A DNA stretch of 51,769 bases from Candidatus Zipacnadia bacterium (GTDB lineage: Bacteria > Armatimonadota > Zipacnadia > Zipacnadales > UBA5352). The stretch lies in contig JALGUJ010000019.1 in assembly GCA_029820945.1 (NCBI GenBank), positions 1-51,769 of the forward strand, read 5' to 3'. A program made the position numbers and the translations under genes. The notes below the pieces were generated by a model that was not told the DNA's origin, ran no database searches, and saw nothing but the letters and a program-made list of their open reading frames with translations. Shown here piece by piece: positions 25,077 through 32,641 of the stretch (position 1 is the stretch's first letter; each line of letters begins with the position of its first letter).

Positions 25077-26249
25077 ATGCGTCTGTATCGGGCGATGGCG
25101 CTGGCCTGGCTCGCGCTCGCGATGGCGAGCTGCGGCGGCCACGCGGGCGAGGTGACCGCGGTGGACGGCCGGTCGCTGCGCCGGCAGATCGCCGCCGCGG
25201 AGCCGGGGACGACGGTGCTGGTGGCGCCGGGCACGTACGAGGGCGGAATCTACCTTCAGGGTGTGCAGGGCACGGCGGACGCGCCCATCGGGATCGCGGC
25301 GCAAGACCCTGAGAACCCGCCCGTCATCACCGGCGGCTCGTCCACACTGCACCTGCCCGACGCGGCCCACCTGGAGCTGCGCGACCTGGTGCTGACGGGG
25401 GCCGAGCACAACGGCCTCAACATCGACGACGGCGGCAGCTACGACACCCCCGCGCACCACATCGTGCTGCGGCGGCTGACCGTGCGCGACGTCGGCCCCG
25501 AGGGCAACCGCGACGGCATCAAGCTCTCGGGCGTGGACGACCTCCGCATCGAGGACTGCCTGATCGAGAACTGGGGCGATGGGGGCTCGGCCATCGACAT
25601 GGTTGGGTGCCACCGCGGGGTCGTCACCGGCTGCACGATCCGCCACGACCGCGGCGCCTCGACGGGCGTGCAGTGCAAGGGCGGCACAAGCCGGATGGCG
25701 GTCCGCGGCAATCACTTCGAGGGCGCGATCGCGCGCGGCGTCAACATCGGCGGCAGCACCGGCCTGCAGTACTTCCGGCCCGAGCCGCAGGGCTGCGAGG
25801 CGAGAGAGATCACGATCGAGGGCAACGTCTTCTGCGGTTGCACCGCGCCGGTGGCCTTCGTGGGCTGCGACGGCTCGACCGTGCGGTTCAACACTATCTG
25901 GCGCCCGGGCAAGTGGGCGCTGCGCATCCTGCAGGAGACGCGCGAGCCGGGCTTCGTGCCCTGCCGCAACGCGGTCTTCAGCGATAACATCATCGTCTTT
26001 CGGTCGGATCAGTGGTCTGAGGGCGGCGTGAACATCGGGCCGCACACGGCGCCCGAGACCTTCGCCTTCGCGCGCAACGTCTGGTACTGCGAGGACCGGC
26101 CGGAGCTGGCGCCACGCCTGCCGGCCGAGGAGACCGGCGGCCTGGTGGGCGAGGACCCGCTGCTGGTCGCGCCCGAGGACGGGGACTTCCGGCTGCGCGA
26201 GGGCAGTCCGGCCGAGGGCCGTGGGCACACGGCGCTGCCGGGCGAGTAG
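25077..26249 (+). CDS. Exported right-handed beta-helix protein
   Basis: 390 residues. The hydrophobic leader has Cys in LALAMASC-GG, an acceptable lipobox, so it is probably a lipoprotein. The body is a parallel beta-helix: PGTYEGGIYLQG, LELRDLVLTGAEHNGLNI, IVLRRLTVRDVG, LRIEDCLIENWG, GVVTGCTIRHDRG, MAVRGNHFEGAIARGVNIGG and ITIEGNVFCGC are successive coils of about 22-25 residues. This is the fold of PL6-like/chondroitinase-B-like polysaccharide lyases and NosD-type proteins; catalytic residues cannot be assigned. ATG 25077 with gggag seven bases upstream is preferred to the overlapping GTG 25053. It sits inside the sugar kinase/mutase group on the same strand. Confidence 0.75.
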   Translation: MRLYRAMALAWLALAMASCGGHAGEVTAVDGRSLRRQIAAAEPGTTVLVAPGTYEGGIYLQGVQGTADAPIGIAAQDPENPPVITGGSSTLHLPDAAHLELRDLVLTGAEHNGLNIDDGGSYDTPAHHIVLRRLTVRDVGPEGNRDGIKLSGVDDLRIEDCLIENWGDGGSAIDMVGCHRGVVTGCTIRHDRGASTGVQCKGGTSRMAVRGNHFEGAIARGVNIGGSTGLQYFRPEPQGCEAREITIEGNVFCGCTAPVAFVGCDGSTVRFNTIWRPGKWALRILQETREPGFVPCRNAVFSDNIIVFRSDQWSEGGVNIGPHTAPETFAFARNVWYCEDRPELAPRLPAEETGGLVGEDPLLVAPEDGDFRLREGSPAEGRGHTALPGE

Positions 26250-26278
26250 GATGGGAAGCCGGCAATCGGCAAACGATC

Positions 26279-26301
26279 GACGGGCGAGGCGCCCGTCGCA
26301 C
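26279..26301. repeat. Dispersed palindromic repeat (single unit)
   Basis: gacgggcg, loop agg, cgcccgtc, then gcac: the same hairpin core found in the 1-335 repeats, here with a three-base loop. It lies in the 99-base gap before the second phosphohexomutase gene. Confidence 0.65.
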
Positions 26302-26348
26302 CGACGGCATAAGACAACGGCGCGCTGGCGCGAAGTGAGAGGGTCGAG

Positions 26349-27713
26349 ATGACCGGTATCCAGAGTCTGAAGATCGGCGTATCCGGGGTTCGTGGGATCG
26401 TGGGCGAGTCGCTGACCCCGCATCTCGTGGTGGGCTTCGCCGAGGCCTTCGGCACCTACCTCGACGGCGGCGTCGTGGTGGTGGGCCGTGACCCGAGGCC
26501 GTCGGGAGAGATGGTGGTCAACGCGCTCATAGGCGGGCTGCTCTCGACCGGCTCCTCGGTGATCGACGTGGGCATCTGCCCGACCCCGACCCTGCAGCAC
26601 GCGGTGGTGGACCTGGCCGCCGACGGGGGCGTGGCCATCACGGCCAGCCACCACCCGGCGGACTGGAACGCCCTCAAGTTCTGCCGCGAGGACGGCGTGT
26701 TCCTGAACCAGTACCAGGCCGAGGAGCTCCTGAACGTCTACCACCAGGGCGCCTTCGCCCAGCGCCCGCACGACGCCCTGGGCCGGGTCGGCCACGATGA
26801 GGGCGCCATCAACCGCCACCTCACGAAGGTCCTCAACTCCGCGGACCGCAAGGCCATCACGGCGATGGCACCGAGGGTGGTCATCGACAGCGTCAACGGC
26901 GCAGGCGCGGACTGCGCCGAGGGGCTGCTCCAGAAGCTGGGCTGCGAGGTGGTCGCGATCAACGACGTGCCCAACGGCCGCTTCCCGCGCGACCCCGAGC
27001 CGGTGCCTGAGAACCTGGGCCAGCTCTGCGCGGCCGTGCGCGAGCACGACGCCGACATCGGCTTCGCCCAGGACGCCGACGGCGACCGCCTGGCCGTGGT
27101 CTCCGAGGAGGGCGTCGCCATCGGCGAGGAGTTTACGCTGGCCTTCGCGGCGGACGTCATGGCCGAGCGGCGGGCGATCGGGCCGCTGGTGACGAACCTT
27201 TCCACCAGCCGGATGATCGACGAGGTGGGCGAGCGCCACCGCCGCCGCGTCATGCGCTCGAAGGTCGGCGAGGTGAATGTGGTCGAGACCATGATCGCCG
27301 AGCGCGCGGTGGGCGGCGGTGAGGGCAACGGCGGGGTGATCGACCCCGAGCTGCATTTCTGCCGGGACAACTTCGCGGCCATGGCCCTGATCCTGCAGGG
27401 CATGGCGACGCGCGGCGTGACCGTCACGGACTGGGCGCGCAGTTTCCGGCCCTCGGCCATCGTCAAGGACCGCGTCCCCTGCCCGGCAGGACGCACGGGC
27501 CGCGCCATCCTCTCGTTGCGCCGACACTACGAGCGCAACGAGATCGACCTCACCGAGGGGGTCAAGGTCTTCTTCGGTGAGGAGGCCTGGCTGCATGCCC
27601 GGCCCAGCAACACCGAGCCGATCATCCGCGTGATCGCCGAGGCCGACGAGCGCGGCGCCGCGCGCGAGCTGTGCGACGAGGCGATGCGAATCATCGAGGA
27701 TGCCATCGCTTGA
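26349..27713 (+). CDS. Phosphohexomutase (GlmM/phosphomannomutase family)
   Basis: 454 residues. All family loops are present: T-A-S-H-H-P with the phospho-Ser at 100, the metal loop Asp242-Ala-Asp244-Gly-Asp246-Arg, GGEGNGGV as the sugar-specificity loop, and RPSNTEPIIR as the phosphate-binding loop. It interconverts sugar 1- and 6-phosphates; the GGEGNGG form resembles the archaeal-type phosphoglucosamine mutase branch, but glucose or mannose phosphates remain possible. The ATG has gagaggg about ten bases upstream. Strong similarity to the 23674 gene along the full length (the same LNVYHQ and GCEVV words) shows a duplication, after which only the upstream copy lost the Ser. It ends just before a terminator-like hairpin. 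Confidence 0.92.
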   Translation: MTGIQSLKIGVSGVRGIVGESLTPHLVVGFAEAFGTYLDGGVVVVGRDPRPSGEMVVNALIGGLLSTGSSVIDVGICPTPTLQHAVVDLAADGGVAITASHHPADWNALKFCREDGVFLNQYQAEELLNVYHQGAFAQRPHDALGRVGHDEGAINRHLTKVLNSADRKAITAMAPRVVIDSVNGAGADCAEGLLQKLGCEVVAINDVPNGRFPRDPEPVPENLGQLCAAVREHDADIGFAQDADGDRLAVVSEEGVAIGEEFTLAFAADVMAERRAIGPLVTNLSTSRMIDEVGERHRRRVMRSKVGEVNVVETMIAERAVGGGEGNGGVIDPELHFCRDNFAAMALILQGMATRGVTVTDWARSFRPSAIVKDRVPCPAGRTGRAILSLRRHYERNEIDLTEGVKVFFGEEAWLHARPSNTEPIIRVIAEADERGAARELCDEAMRIIEDAIA

Positions 27714-27714
27714 C

Positions 27715-27737
27715 CGTACGCCGCCGGCCGGCGTACG
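27715..27737. terminator. Hairpin between convergent genes
   Basis: A perfect 9-pair stem cgtacgccg/cggcgtacg with a five-base loop fills the 27-base space between the mutase and the convergent OsmC-like gene. There is no T-run. It is a likely bidirectional 3' end structure. Confidence 0.5.
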
Positions 27738-27740
27738 CGA

Positions 27741-28130
27741 CTACACGATCTCGATGTGCGTCCCGCTGCAGTTGCAGATGGTCCGGTGCACCGGGCAGCT
27801 CTCGGCGACTCTCAGGAAGGCGGCCTTGCGGCGCTCGTCCCAGTCCCCTTCGACCTCAACGCGCACACGCAGGTCCTCGCAGAGCGGGTCACCCGACTCC
27901 CACTTGCCCTGAACTTCCACCCTGATCTCGCCGCATGCCAGCTCGCGGTGCTCACAGTAGCTGCGCAGCATGGCCGCAACACACATCCCCAGCGAAGCGA
28001 CGAACAGCTCCAGTGGGCTCATCGTCTTATCCGAGGCCGGTTTGCCGGGCCCGGAGACGATGCTCTGCTCCCTGCCGCTGCTGGACTTGGCGTGGTAATC
28101 CATCCCCGTGTTGGTGACCGTGACTTGCAT
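27741..28130 (-). CDS. OsmC/Ohr-family thiol peroxidase-like protein
   Basis: 129 residues, the normal family size. The two redox Cys are present: Cys50 in LFVASLGMC and Cys112 in ESCPVHRTI. OsmC/Ohr proteins reduce organic hydroperoxides in the cytoplasm with these two cysteines. The extra CNCSG near the C-terminus is common in the YhfA-like branch, whose substrate is unclear. ATG 28130 has aggag nine bases upstream and begins the known domain; the frame stays open to 28367 without support. It is convergent with the mutase and divergent from ruvC. Confidence 0.88.
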   Translation of the reverse strand: MQVTVTNTGMDYHAKSSSGREQSIVSGPGKPASDKTMSPLELFVASLGMCVAAMLRSYCEHRELACGEIRVEVQGKWESGDPLCEDLRVRVEVEGDWDERRKAAFLRVAESCPVHRTICNCSGTHIEIV

Positions 28131-28316
28131 GCCCTGCTCTCCTCTCGGCCCGCCGGCGCGGACCTGCGATTGTGTCCTACTGCACGAAGTATCTTCGAGG
28201 TGCGACCCGCCGGCACCTGCGGGAGACGGCTGCCGGGTGCAATCAATAAGCGTCACCGCGCGCCCGCCACTCCAGCCTCTCGTCCGCGTCGCGGAGGCGC
28301 CGCGGGCGGGCGTGGC

Positions 28317-28346
28317 TTTACACCCCGCTCTGGGCCGTGCTATAAT
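28317..28346 (+). promoter_or_regulatory. Sigma70 promoter with extended -10 for ruvCAB
   Basis: tttaca (28317-28322), an 18-base spacer, and a perfect tataat (28341-28346) preceded by tgc, giving the extended -10 form tgctataat. The ruvC start codon is 20 bases downstream of the -10, so the leader is very short. Confidence 0.75.
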
Positions 28347-28366
28347 CGCGCGCGGAGCAGCCTGCA

Positions 28367-28927
28367 ATGCGGATACTTGGAGTAGACACCGGCCTGGCCG
28401 AGACCGGCTACGGCATCATCGATGCCGAGCAGGACGCCTGCAGGATTATTGAGGCGGGCGTGATAAGCACCACCGCGGACGAGGGCCTGAGCGCACGGCT
28501 GCACCACATCCACGAGGCGCTGCTGTCGATCATCGACGAGTTCGCGGTCGAGCGCGTGGTCGTCGAGGACCTCTATGCGGAGTACCCGCACCCGCGAACC
28601 GCGATTATGATGGGGCACGCGCGCGGGGTGATCATCCTCGCCGCCGCGCAGCGGGCGGTGAAGGTCGAGAGCTACCCGGCCTCGCTGGTGAAGAAGTCGC
28701 TGACGGGCAACGGGCGGGCATCGAAGGAGCAGGTGCGCCGGATGGTAGTCGGCACGCTGAAGCTCAAGGAGCCGCCGTCGCCCGACCACGTCTCCGACGC
28801 CCTCGCGCTGGCGATCTGCCACGCCGGCCCGGGTCGGCGCACAGCGGCCGCGCGCGGGCGAGGGGGCCGGAAGCTTCCCGCCGCAGTTGCTAAGGCCCTT
28901 GAGCGAACAAGGGGGGAACGCGGGTGA
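28367..28927 (+). CDS. ruvC: Holliday junction endonuclease RuvC
   Basis: 186 residues. It resolves four-way DNA junctions made during recombinational repair, working as a dimer with RuvAB. The acidic catalytic set is visible: Asp7 (GVDTGLAETG), Glu67 (VVVEDLY) and the C-terminal PDHVSDALA with His141 and Asp144. The basic C-terminal tail (RRTAAARGRGGRK) is longer than in the E. coli enzyme. ATG 28367 has ggag nine bases upstream. The stop codon overlaps the ruvA start by four bases, making the three ruv genes one translationally coupled operon under the 28317 promoter. Confidence 0.96.
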   Translation: MRILGVDTGLAETGYGIIDAEQDACRIIEAGVISTTADEGLSARLHHIHEALLSIIDEFAVERVVVEDLYAEYPHPRTAIMMGHARGVIILAAAQRAVKVESYPASLVKKSLTGNGRASKEQVRRMVVGTLKLKEPPSPDHVSDALALAICHAGPGRRTAAARGRGGRKLPAAVAKALERTRGERG

Positions 28928-29532
28928 TCCGCTTCGTGCGCGGCGAGCTGGTGTCCGTGGACGAGGAGAAGGCCATCGTGGACGTCGGCGGCGTGGGCTA
29001 CGAGGTGAGCATCTCCGCGCCCTTCGCTCAGAGCCTGCGGGAGCGCGGGGCCGGCGCGAAGGTCACCATCCACACCTATCACTGCGAGCGTGGGGGAGCG
29101 GCCGGAGGCGGCACCCCCATGCTCGTGGGCTTCGAGACCGAGCTGGAGCGCAGCTTCTTCGAGGACCTGCTGACCGTGCACCAGCTCGGGCCGGTGGGCG
29201 CCTGCCGAGCCATGGCACTCCCGGTCGCGACCATCGCCAGGGCCATCTCGCTGGGCGACGAGACGACGCTGAAGAGGCTGCCGGGCGTGGGCAAGCAGCG
29301 GGCACGCGACATGATCTCCAAGCTCCAGGACAAGATGGAGCGGTATCTGGCAGCCGGCGAGGAGCTGCCCGAGCGACCGACCGACGAGCTGACCTCTGAG
29401 GCGCTGGCCATCCTCATGCAGCTCGGCCTGTCGCCGTCCGAGGCGCTGCAGCGCATCGCAGCGGTTCGCGAGGCAAGCCCGGAGATCGACGAGGCCGATA
29501 AGCTGGTGCGCGCCGTCTTCCGCAGGAAGTGA
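28924..29532 (+). CDS. ruvA: Holliday junction DNA-binding protein RuvA
   Basis: 202 residues. The N-terminal OB fold (MIRFVRGELVSVDEEKAIVDVGGVGYEV) is followed by helix-hairpin-helix DNA-binding motifs, including LKRLPGVGKQRARDMISKL, and by the C-terminal three-helix domain that contacts RuvB (about 150-200). It binds the junction as a tetramer and recruits the RuvB motor. An unusual Gly-rich insert, ERGGAAGGG, sits in the OB-fold loop where the family usually has a few residues. The GTG start overlaps the ruvC stop by four bases. Confidence 0.95.
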   Translation: MIRFVRGELVSVDEEKAIVDVGGVGYEVSISAPFAQSLRERGAGAKVTIHTYHCERGGAAGGGTPMLVGFETELERSFFEDLLTVHQLGPVGACRAMALPVATIARAISLGDETTLKRLPGVGKQRARDMISKLQDKMERYLAAGEELPERPTDELTSEALAILMQLGLSPSEALQRIAAVREASPEIDEADKLVRAVFRRK

Positions 29533-30602
29533 GGGCACGGGACGTGGCCGATGACCGCAGCGTGGACCCCGCGCGCCGCCGCGTGGTGGGGGCAGAGGCC
29601 GAGGAGGACGAGCGCTCGTCCCTGGCCAGCCTGCGCCCCCGCACCCTGGAGGAGTACGACGTCGGCCAGCGGCGGCTGATCGACGGGCTGCGGGTGTCCA
29701 TTGACGCGGCCCGCGAACGCGCCGAGGTCCTCGACCACGTGCTCCTCGACGGCCCCCCCGGGCTTGGGAAGACCACCCTCGCCCACATCATTGCCAACGA
29801 GATGGGCGGGGAGTTCCAGCAGCATTCGGGGCCGGCGCTGGAGCGGGCCTCGGACCTGGTGGGGATCCTCACCAACCTCGACCGCGGCGACATCATGTTC
29901 ATCGACGAGATCCACCGCCTGCCGCGCGTGGTCGAGGAGTACCTCTACTCGGCCATGGAGGACTTCCGCATCGACTTCGTCGTGGACAGCGGCCCCTACG
30001 CGAAGACGATTCCGCTGGAACTGGAGCCTTTCACGCTGGTGGGGGCGACGACGCGGGCGGGGCTGCTGACTCCACCGCTCCGCAACCGCTTCGGGATCTT
30101 CCACCACCTCGACTTCTACACGCCCGAGCAGCTCGAGAAGATCGTGCGCCGCTCCGCCCGCATCCTGGAGGTCGAACTGGACGAGCGCGGCGCGCGCCAG
30201 ATAGCCCGCCGCTCGCGGGGCACCGCGCGCATCGTCAACCGCCTGCTGCGCCGGGTCAGGGACTACGCGCAGGTCATGGGCGACGGGCAGATCGACGAGG
30301 CCATCGCCTGCGAGGCGCTGCAGGCGCTGGGCGTGGATGAGCAGGGCCTCGACGACCTGGACCGCAAGTATCTGCGAGCACTGATCGACTACTACGAGGG
30401 CGGTCCGGCGGGCGTGAACGCCCTGGCCGCGACGCTGGCCGAGGAGCACGACACCCTCGAAGACGTGGTGGAGCCCTACCTCCTTAAGATCGGCTTCGTG
30501 ATCCGCACGCCGCGCGGGCGGATAGCGACACGGCGCGCCTGGGAGCACCTTGGGCTGGAGGGCGAGCCGCCCGCCAATCAGGGGAACCTGCCGCTGCAGT
30601 GA
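29529..30602 (+). CDS. ruvB: Holliday junction helicase motor RuvB
   Basis: 357 residues. The AAA+ ATPase that drives branch migration: Walker A GPPGLGKT (75-82), Walker B MFIDEIHR, sensor 1 GATTRAG, the arginine finger region LRNRFGI, and the C-terminal winged helix (EPYLLKIGFVIRTPRGR). An N-terminal extension of about 25 Arg/Glu-rich residues precedes the usual LRPRTLEEYDVGQ start. GTG 29529 overlaps the ruvA stop by four bases; GTG 29544 is an alternative. It is the last gene of the ruv operon. Confidence 0.96.
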   Translation: MRARDVADDRSVDPARRRVVGAEAEEDERSSLASLRPRTLEEYDVGQRRLIDGLRVSIDAARERAEVLDHVLLDGPPGLGKTTLAHIIANEMGGEFQQHSGPALERASDLVGILTNLDRGDIMFIDEIHRLPRVVEEYLYSAMEDFRIDFVVDSGPYAKTIPLELEPFTLVGATTRAGLLTPPLRNRFGIFHHLDFYTPEQLEKIVRRSARILEVELDERGARQIARRSRGTARIVNRLLRRVRDYAQVMGDGQIDEAIACEALQALGVDEQGLDDLDRKYLRALIDYYEGGPAGVNALAATLAEEHDTLEDVVEPYLLKIGFVIRTPRGRIATRRAWEHLGLEGEPPANQGNLPLQ

Positions 30603-30662
30603 TGGCGTCGTCAGGCTGCTGATCCACACACAACTGTGCAGTGCCCCAGTGGGGGACGTCTA

Positions 30663-31523
30663 TTGTACTTCATCTACATCGATGAGAGTGGAACCCGCGA
30701 TCCGCGAACCGAGGGCACACGCGCAGACGGCAGTCAGTTCTCGAAGCCGCACCTCTATGTTCTGCTTGGCGTCACCCTGTACGAGATGGATTGGTTTAAG
30801 TTCGAGGCCTACATCAACAGCCTCAAGCTTGACCTCGCGGACCGGGTCCGACGACGCAAACGTGTTCGTCTAAACCTCTGTGACTGTGAAGTCAAGTCGG
30901 TGTGTGTGCGTATCCCAAGCAAGCGCGAGCAACACCCGTTCTTGCGGCATCTGACGGAGGACGAGCTGGAGCAGCTCGTCAACGCGTACTACGAGCAGTT
31001 GGCCTACCATGCAATGCGGATATTCGCCGTTGTGGTTGACAAGCGATACCTCTACGACTTCATGGATCAGGAGAAGCTCCATCGCAAGGCCTATGAATTG
31101 CTGATAGAGCGTGTTGAATGGTTCATGAAGAAGGAGCATGGCCGCCACAGGGCGCTCATGGTGGTGGACGACACGAGCAGGCAGATGAACGTCTCGCTCG
31201 CCATGAAGCACAGCTATTTCCAGCGTGAGGGGACGTCATCCGGCTCCCGCATCGGCCACATAGTGGAACTGCCCATGTTCGTCGCGAGCGAGCTGTCCAA
31301 CGGAGTGCAACTGGCAGACCTGTGCGCGCACAATGTCTACCGGGCCTTCAACGATGAGGACTTGACGTATCCATTCTTTGAGAGGATCCAGGGGAGTCTG
31401 TACCGCGCACCGGACAGGCTTGGCCCTCAGGTCGAGGGTCTGAAGGTATTCCCGGACGAGAGCCCATTGGTGGAGCTGGCAGAGGAGTGGTGCCGAAGTC
31501 ACGCAACGCGGCGGGGGGAATAG
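30663..31523 (+). CDS. DUF3800 protein, probably horizontally acquired
   Basis: 286 residues from TTG 30663, which gives the family start MYFIYIDESG with its conserved Asp-Glu-Ser-Gly and has ggggga seven bases upstream; GTG 30636 is an alternative adding nine residues. The second family motif, VQLADLCAHNVYRAF, is near the C-terminus, and a VVDDTS segment lies in the middle. DUF3800 proteins have an RNase-H-like fold and are frequent on mobile and defence islands; their biochemical role is unsettled. The base composition is visibly lower in GC than ruvB before it or the PhnP-like gene after it, and codons such as aag, tat and gtt are commoner, which suggests recent acquisition. No partner toxin or transposase is adjacent. 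Confidence 0.85.
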   Translation: MYFIYIDESGTRDPRTEGTRADGSQFSKPHLYVLLGVTLYEMDWFKFEAYINSLKLDLADRVRRRKRVRLNLCDCEVKSVCVRIPSKREQHPFLRHLTEDELEQLVNAYYEQLAYHAMRIFAVVVDKRYLYDFMDQEKLHRKAYELLIERVEWFMKKEHGRHRALMVVDDTSRQMNVSLAMKHSYFQREGTSSGSRIGHIVELPMFVASELSNGVQLADLCAHNVYRAFNDEDLTYPFFERIQGSLYRAPDRLGPQVEGLKVFPDESPLVELAEEWCRSHATRRGE

Positions 31524-31578
31524 ATGAAGCCCGGCGGGGGTATCCCTATCAAGCCCTTCGAGGGCACCGGGCCACAAC

Positions 31579-31594
31579 GCAGGTTAGGACCTGC
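31579..31594 (+). terminator. Short hairpin after the DUF3800 gene
   Basis: gcaggt, loop tagg, acctgc is a 6-pair stem followed by the AT-rich atagttattatag. This is the most terminator-like site in the 283-base gap before the PhnP-like gene. Weak, since the following run is mixed A and T. Confidence 0.3.
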
Positions 31595-31806
31595 ATAGTT
31601 ATTATAGCCAATAGCGGCGACAGACGCAACACCTTTCTGCTCTCCTTTTCTCGGGCAGGTGAAGCGGGGTTGGGGAGACGCGACTTGAGCGGCTCTGCTG
31701 TCGGCGGTCTCGGAATGGAGAGCCCGTTGCGGGCAGGCTTCGGCAGTAGAATCAGTCGGGCGTGCATTGCACCCGCGACCAGGCAAGTCCTTCACGGAGG
31801 ACCACC

Positions 31807-32628
31807 GTGACCTTGACTGTTCTCGGAACCGCCGCGGCGGAGGGCTGGCCGGCCCTGTGGTGTCCGTGTGAGGCCTGCGCACAGGCGCGCAGGCTCGGCG
31901 GGCCCAACATCCGCCGCCGCTGCGCCTACCAGCTCGGCGAGCGCATCCACATCGACTTCGGCCCGGACTCGTTCGCTCAGATGGTCGAGTTCGGGCTCGA
32001 CTACTCCCTCATGGAGCATCTGCTCATCACACATTCCCACGCCGACCACCTGTGCCCGCAGGAGCTGAACTACCGCCGCGCGGGATTCACGGATCTGCCG
32101 GAGGATCAGGTGCTGACGATCTACGGCAACGACGCCGTGTGGGAGCAGCTCAGGGAGATCGACGGCCATCCGCTGGCGGACTGCCGGGCGCGCTTCGAGC
32201 GCATCACGCCCTTCGAGTCCATCGACCTGGGCGAGGGGGTCGTGGCCACGCCCGTGCTGGCCGACCACGCGGGTGACGAGGAGGCCGTGAACTACCTGCT
32301 CGAGCGGGAGGGCCGGACGCTGCTGCAGGGCAATGACACGGGCTGGTGGCCGGAGGAGACCTGGGATGCGCTGGGCCGGCGGGTGCTGGACGTGGTCATC
32401 ATCGAGTGCACCTACGGCCCGCGCGCGGGCGGGCGGCATCACCTGGGGATGCGCGAGGTGATCGAGGTGCGCGAGGAGCTGGAGCGCCTCGGCGCGCTGG
32501 CCCCGGACGCGCGCATGATCACCACGCACTTCTCGCACAACGGCGGCTGGCTGCACGAGCGCCTGGTGGAGCATTTCGCACCCCACCGCATCGAGGTCGC
32601 CTACGACGGCATGCAGCTCGAGCTGTAG
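31807..32628 (+). CDS. PhnP-like metallo-beta-lactamase-fold phosphodiesterase
   Basis: 273 residues. The N-terminus LTVLGTAAAEGWP followed by CPCEACAQAR (Cys19, 21, 24) is the PhnP-type start with its structural metal site. HSHADH (76-81) is the metallo-beta-lactamase metal motif; later His residues (LADHAG, ECTYG, TTHFSHNG) complete the two-metal centre. PhnP enzymes hydrolyse cyclic phosphodiesters such as 5-phosphoribosyl 1,2-cyclic phosphate. No phn carbon-phosphorus lyase genes are nearby, so the substrate here may differ. GTG 31807 has ggagg seven bases upstream. It is convergent with the DUF6785-like gene only 13 bases away. Confidence 0.82.
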   Translation: MTLTVLGTAAAEGWPALWCPCEACAQARRLGGPNIRRRCAYQLGERIHIDFGPDSFAQMVEFGLDYSLMEHLLITHSHADHLCPQELNYRRAGFTDLPEDQVLTIYGNDAVWEQLREIDGHPLADCRARFERITPFESIDLGEGVVATPVLADHAGDEEAVNYLLEREGRTLLQGNDTGWWPEETWDALGRRVLDVVIIECTYGPRAGGRHHLGMREVIEVREELERLGALAPDARMITTHFSHNGGWLHERLVEHFAPHRIEVAYDGMQLEL

Positions 32629-32641
32629 CGGCCGGCCCGCC

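Noticed and set aside
25026..27596. Long minus-strand open frame (856 codons) opposite the mutase and beta-helix genes
   Set aside because: Third-position GC bias leaves antisense frames open; the translation is His/Arg/Val-rich without any domain, while the plus strand encodes clear families.
31600..31606. tattat/tataat-like words after the DUF3800 gene as a promoter for the PhnP-like gene
   Set aside because: No -35 partner on the plus strand; on the minus strand the boxes are better (ttgcgt, 17 bases, tataat) but no minus-strand gene follows.
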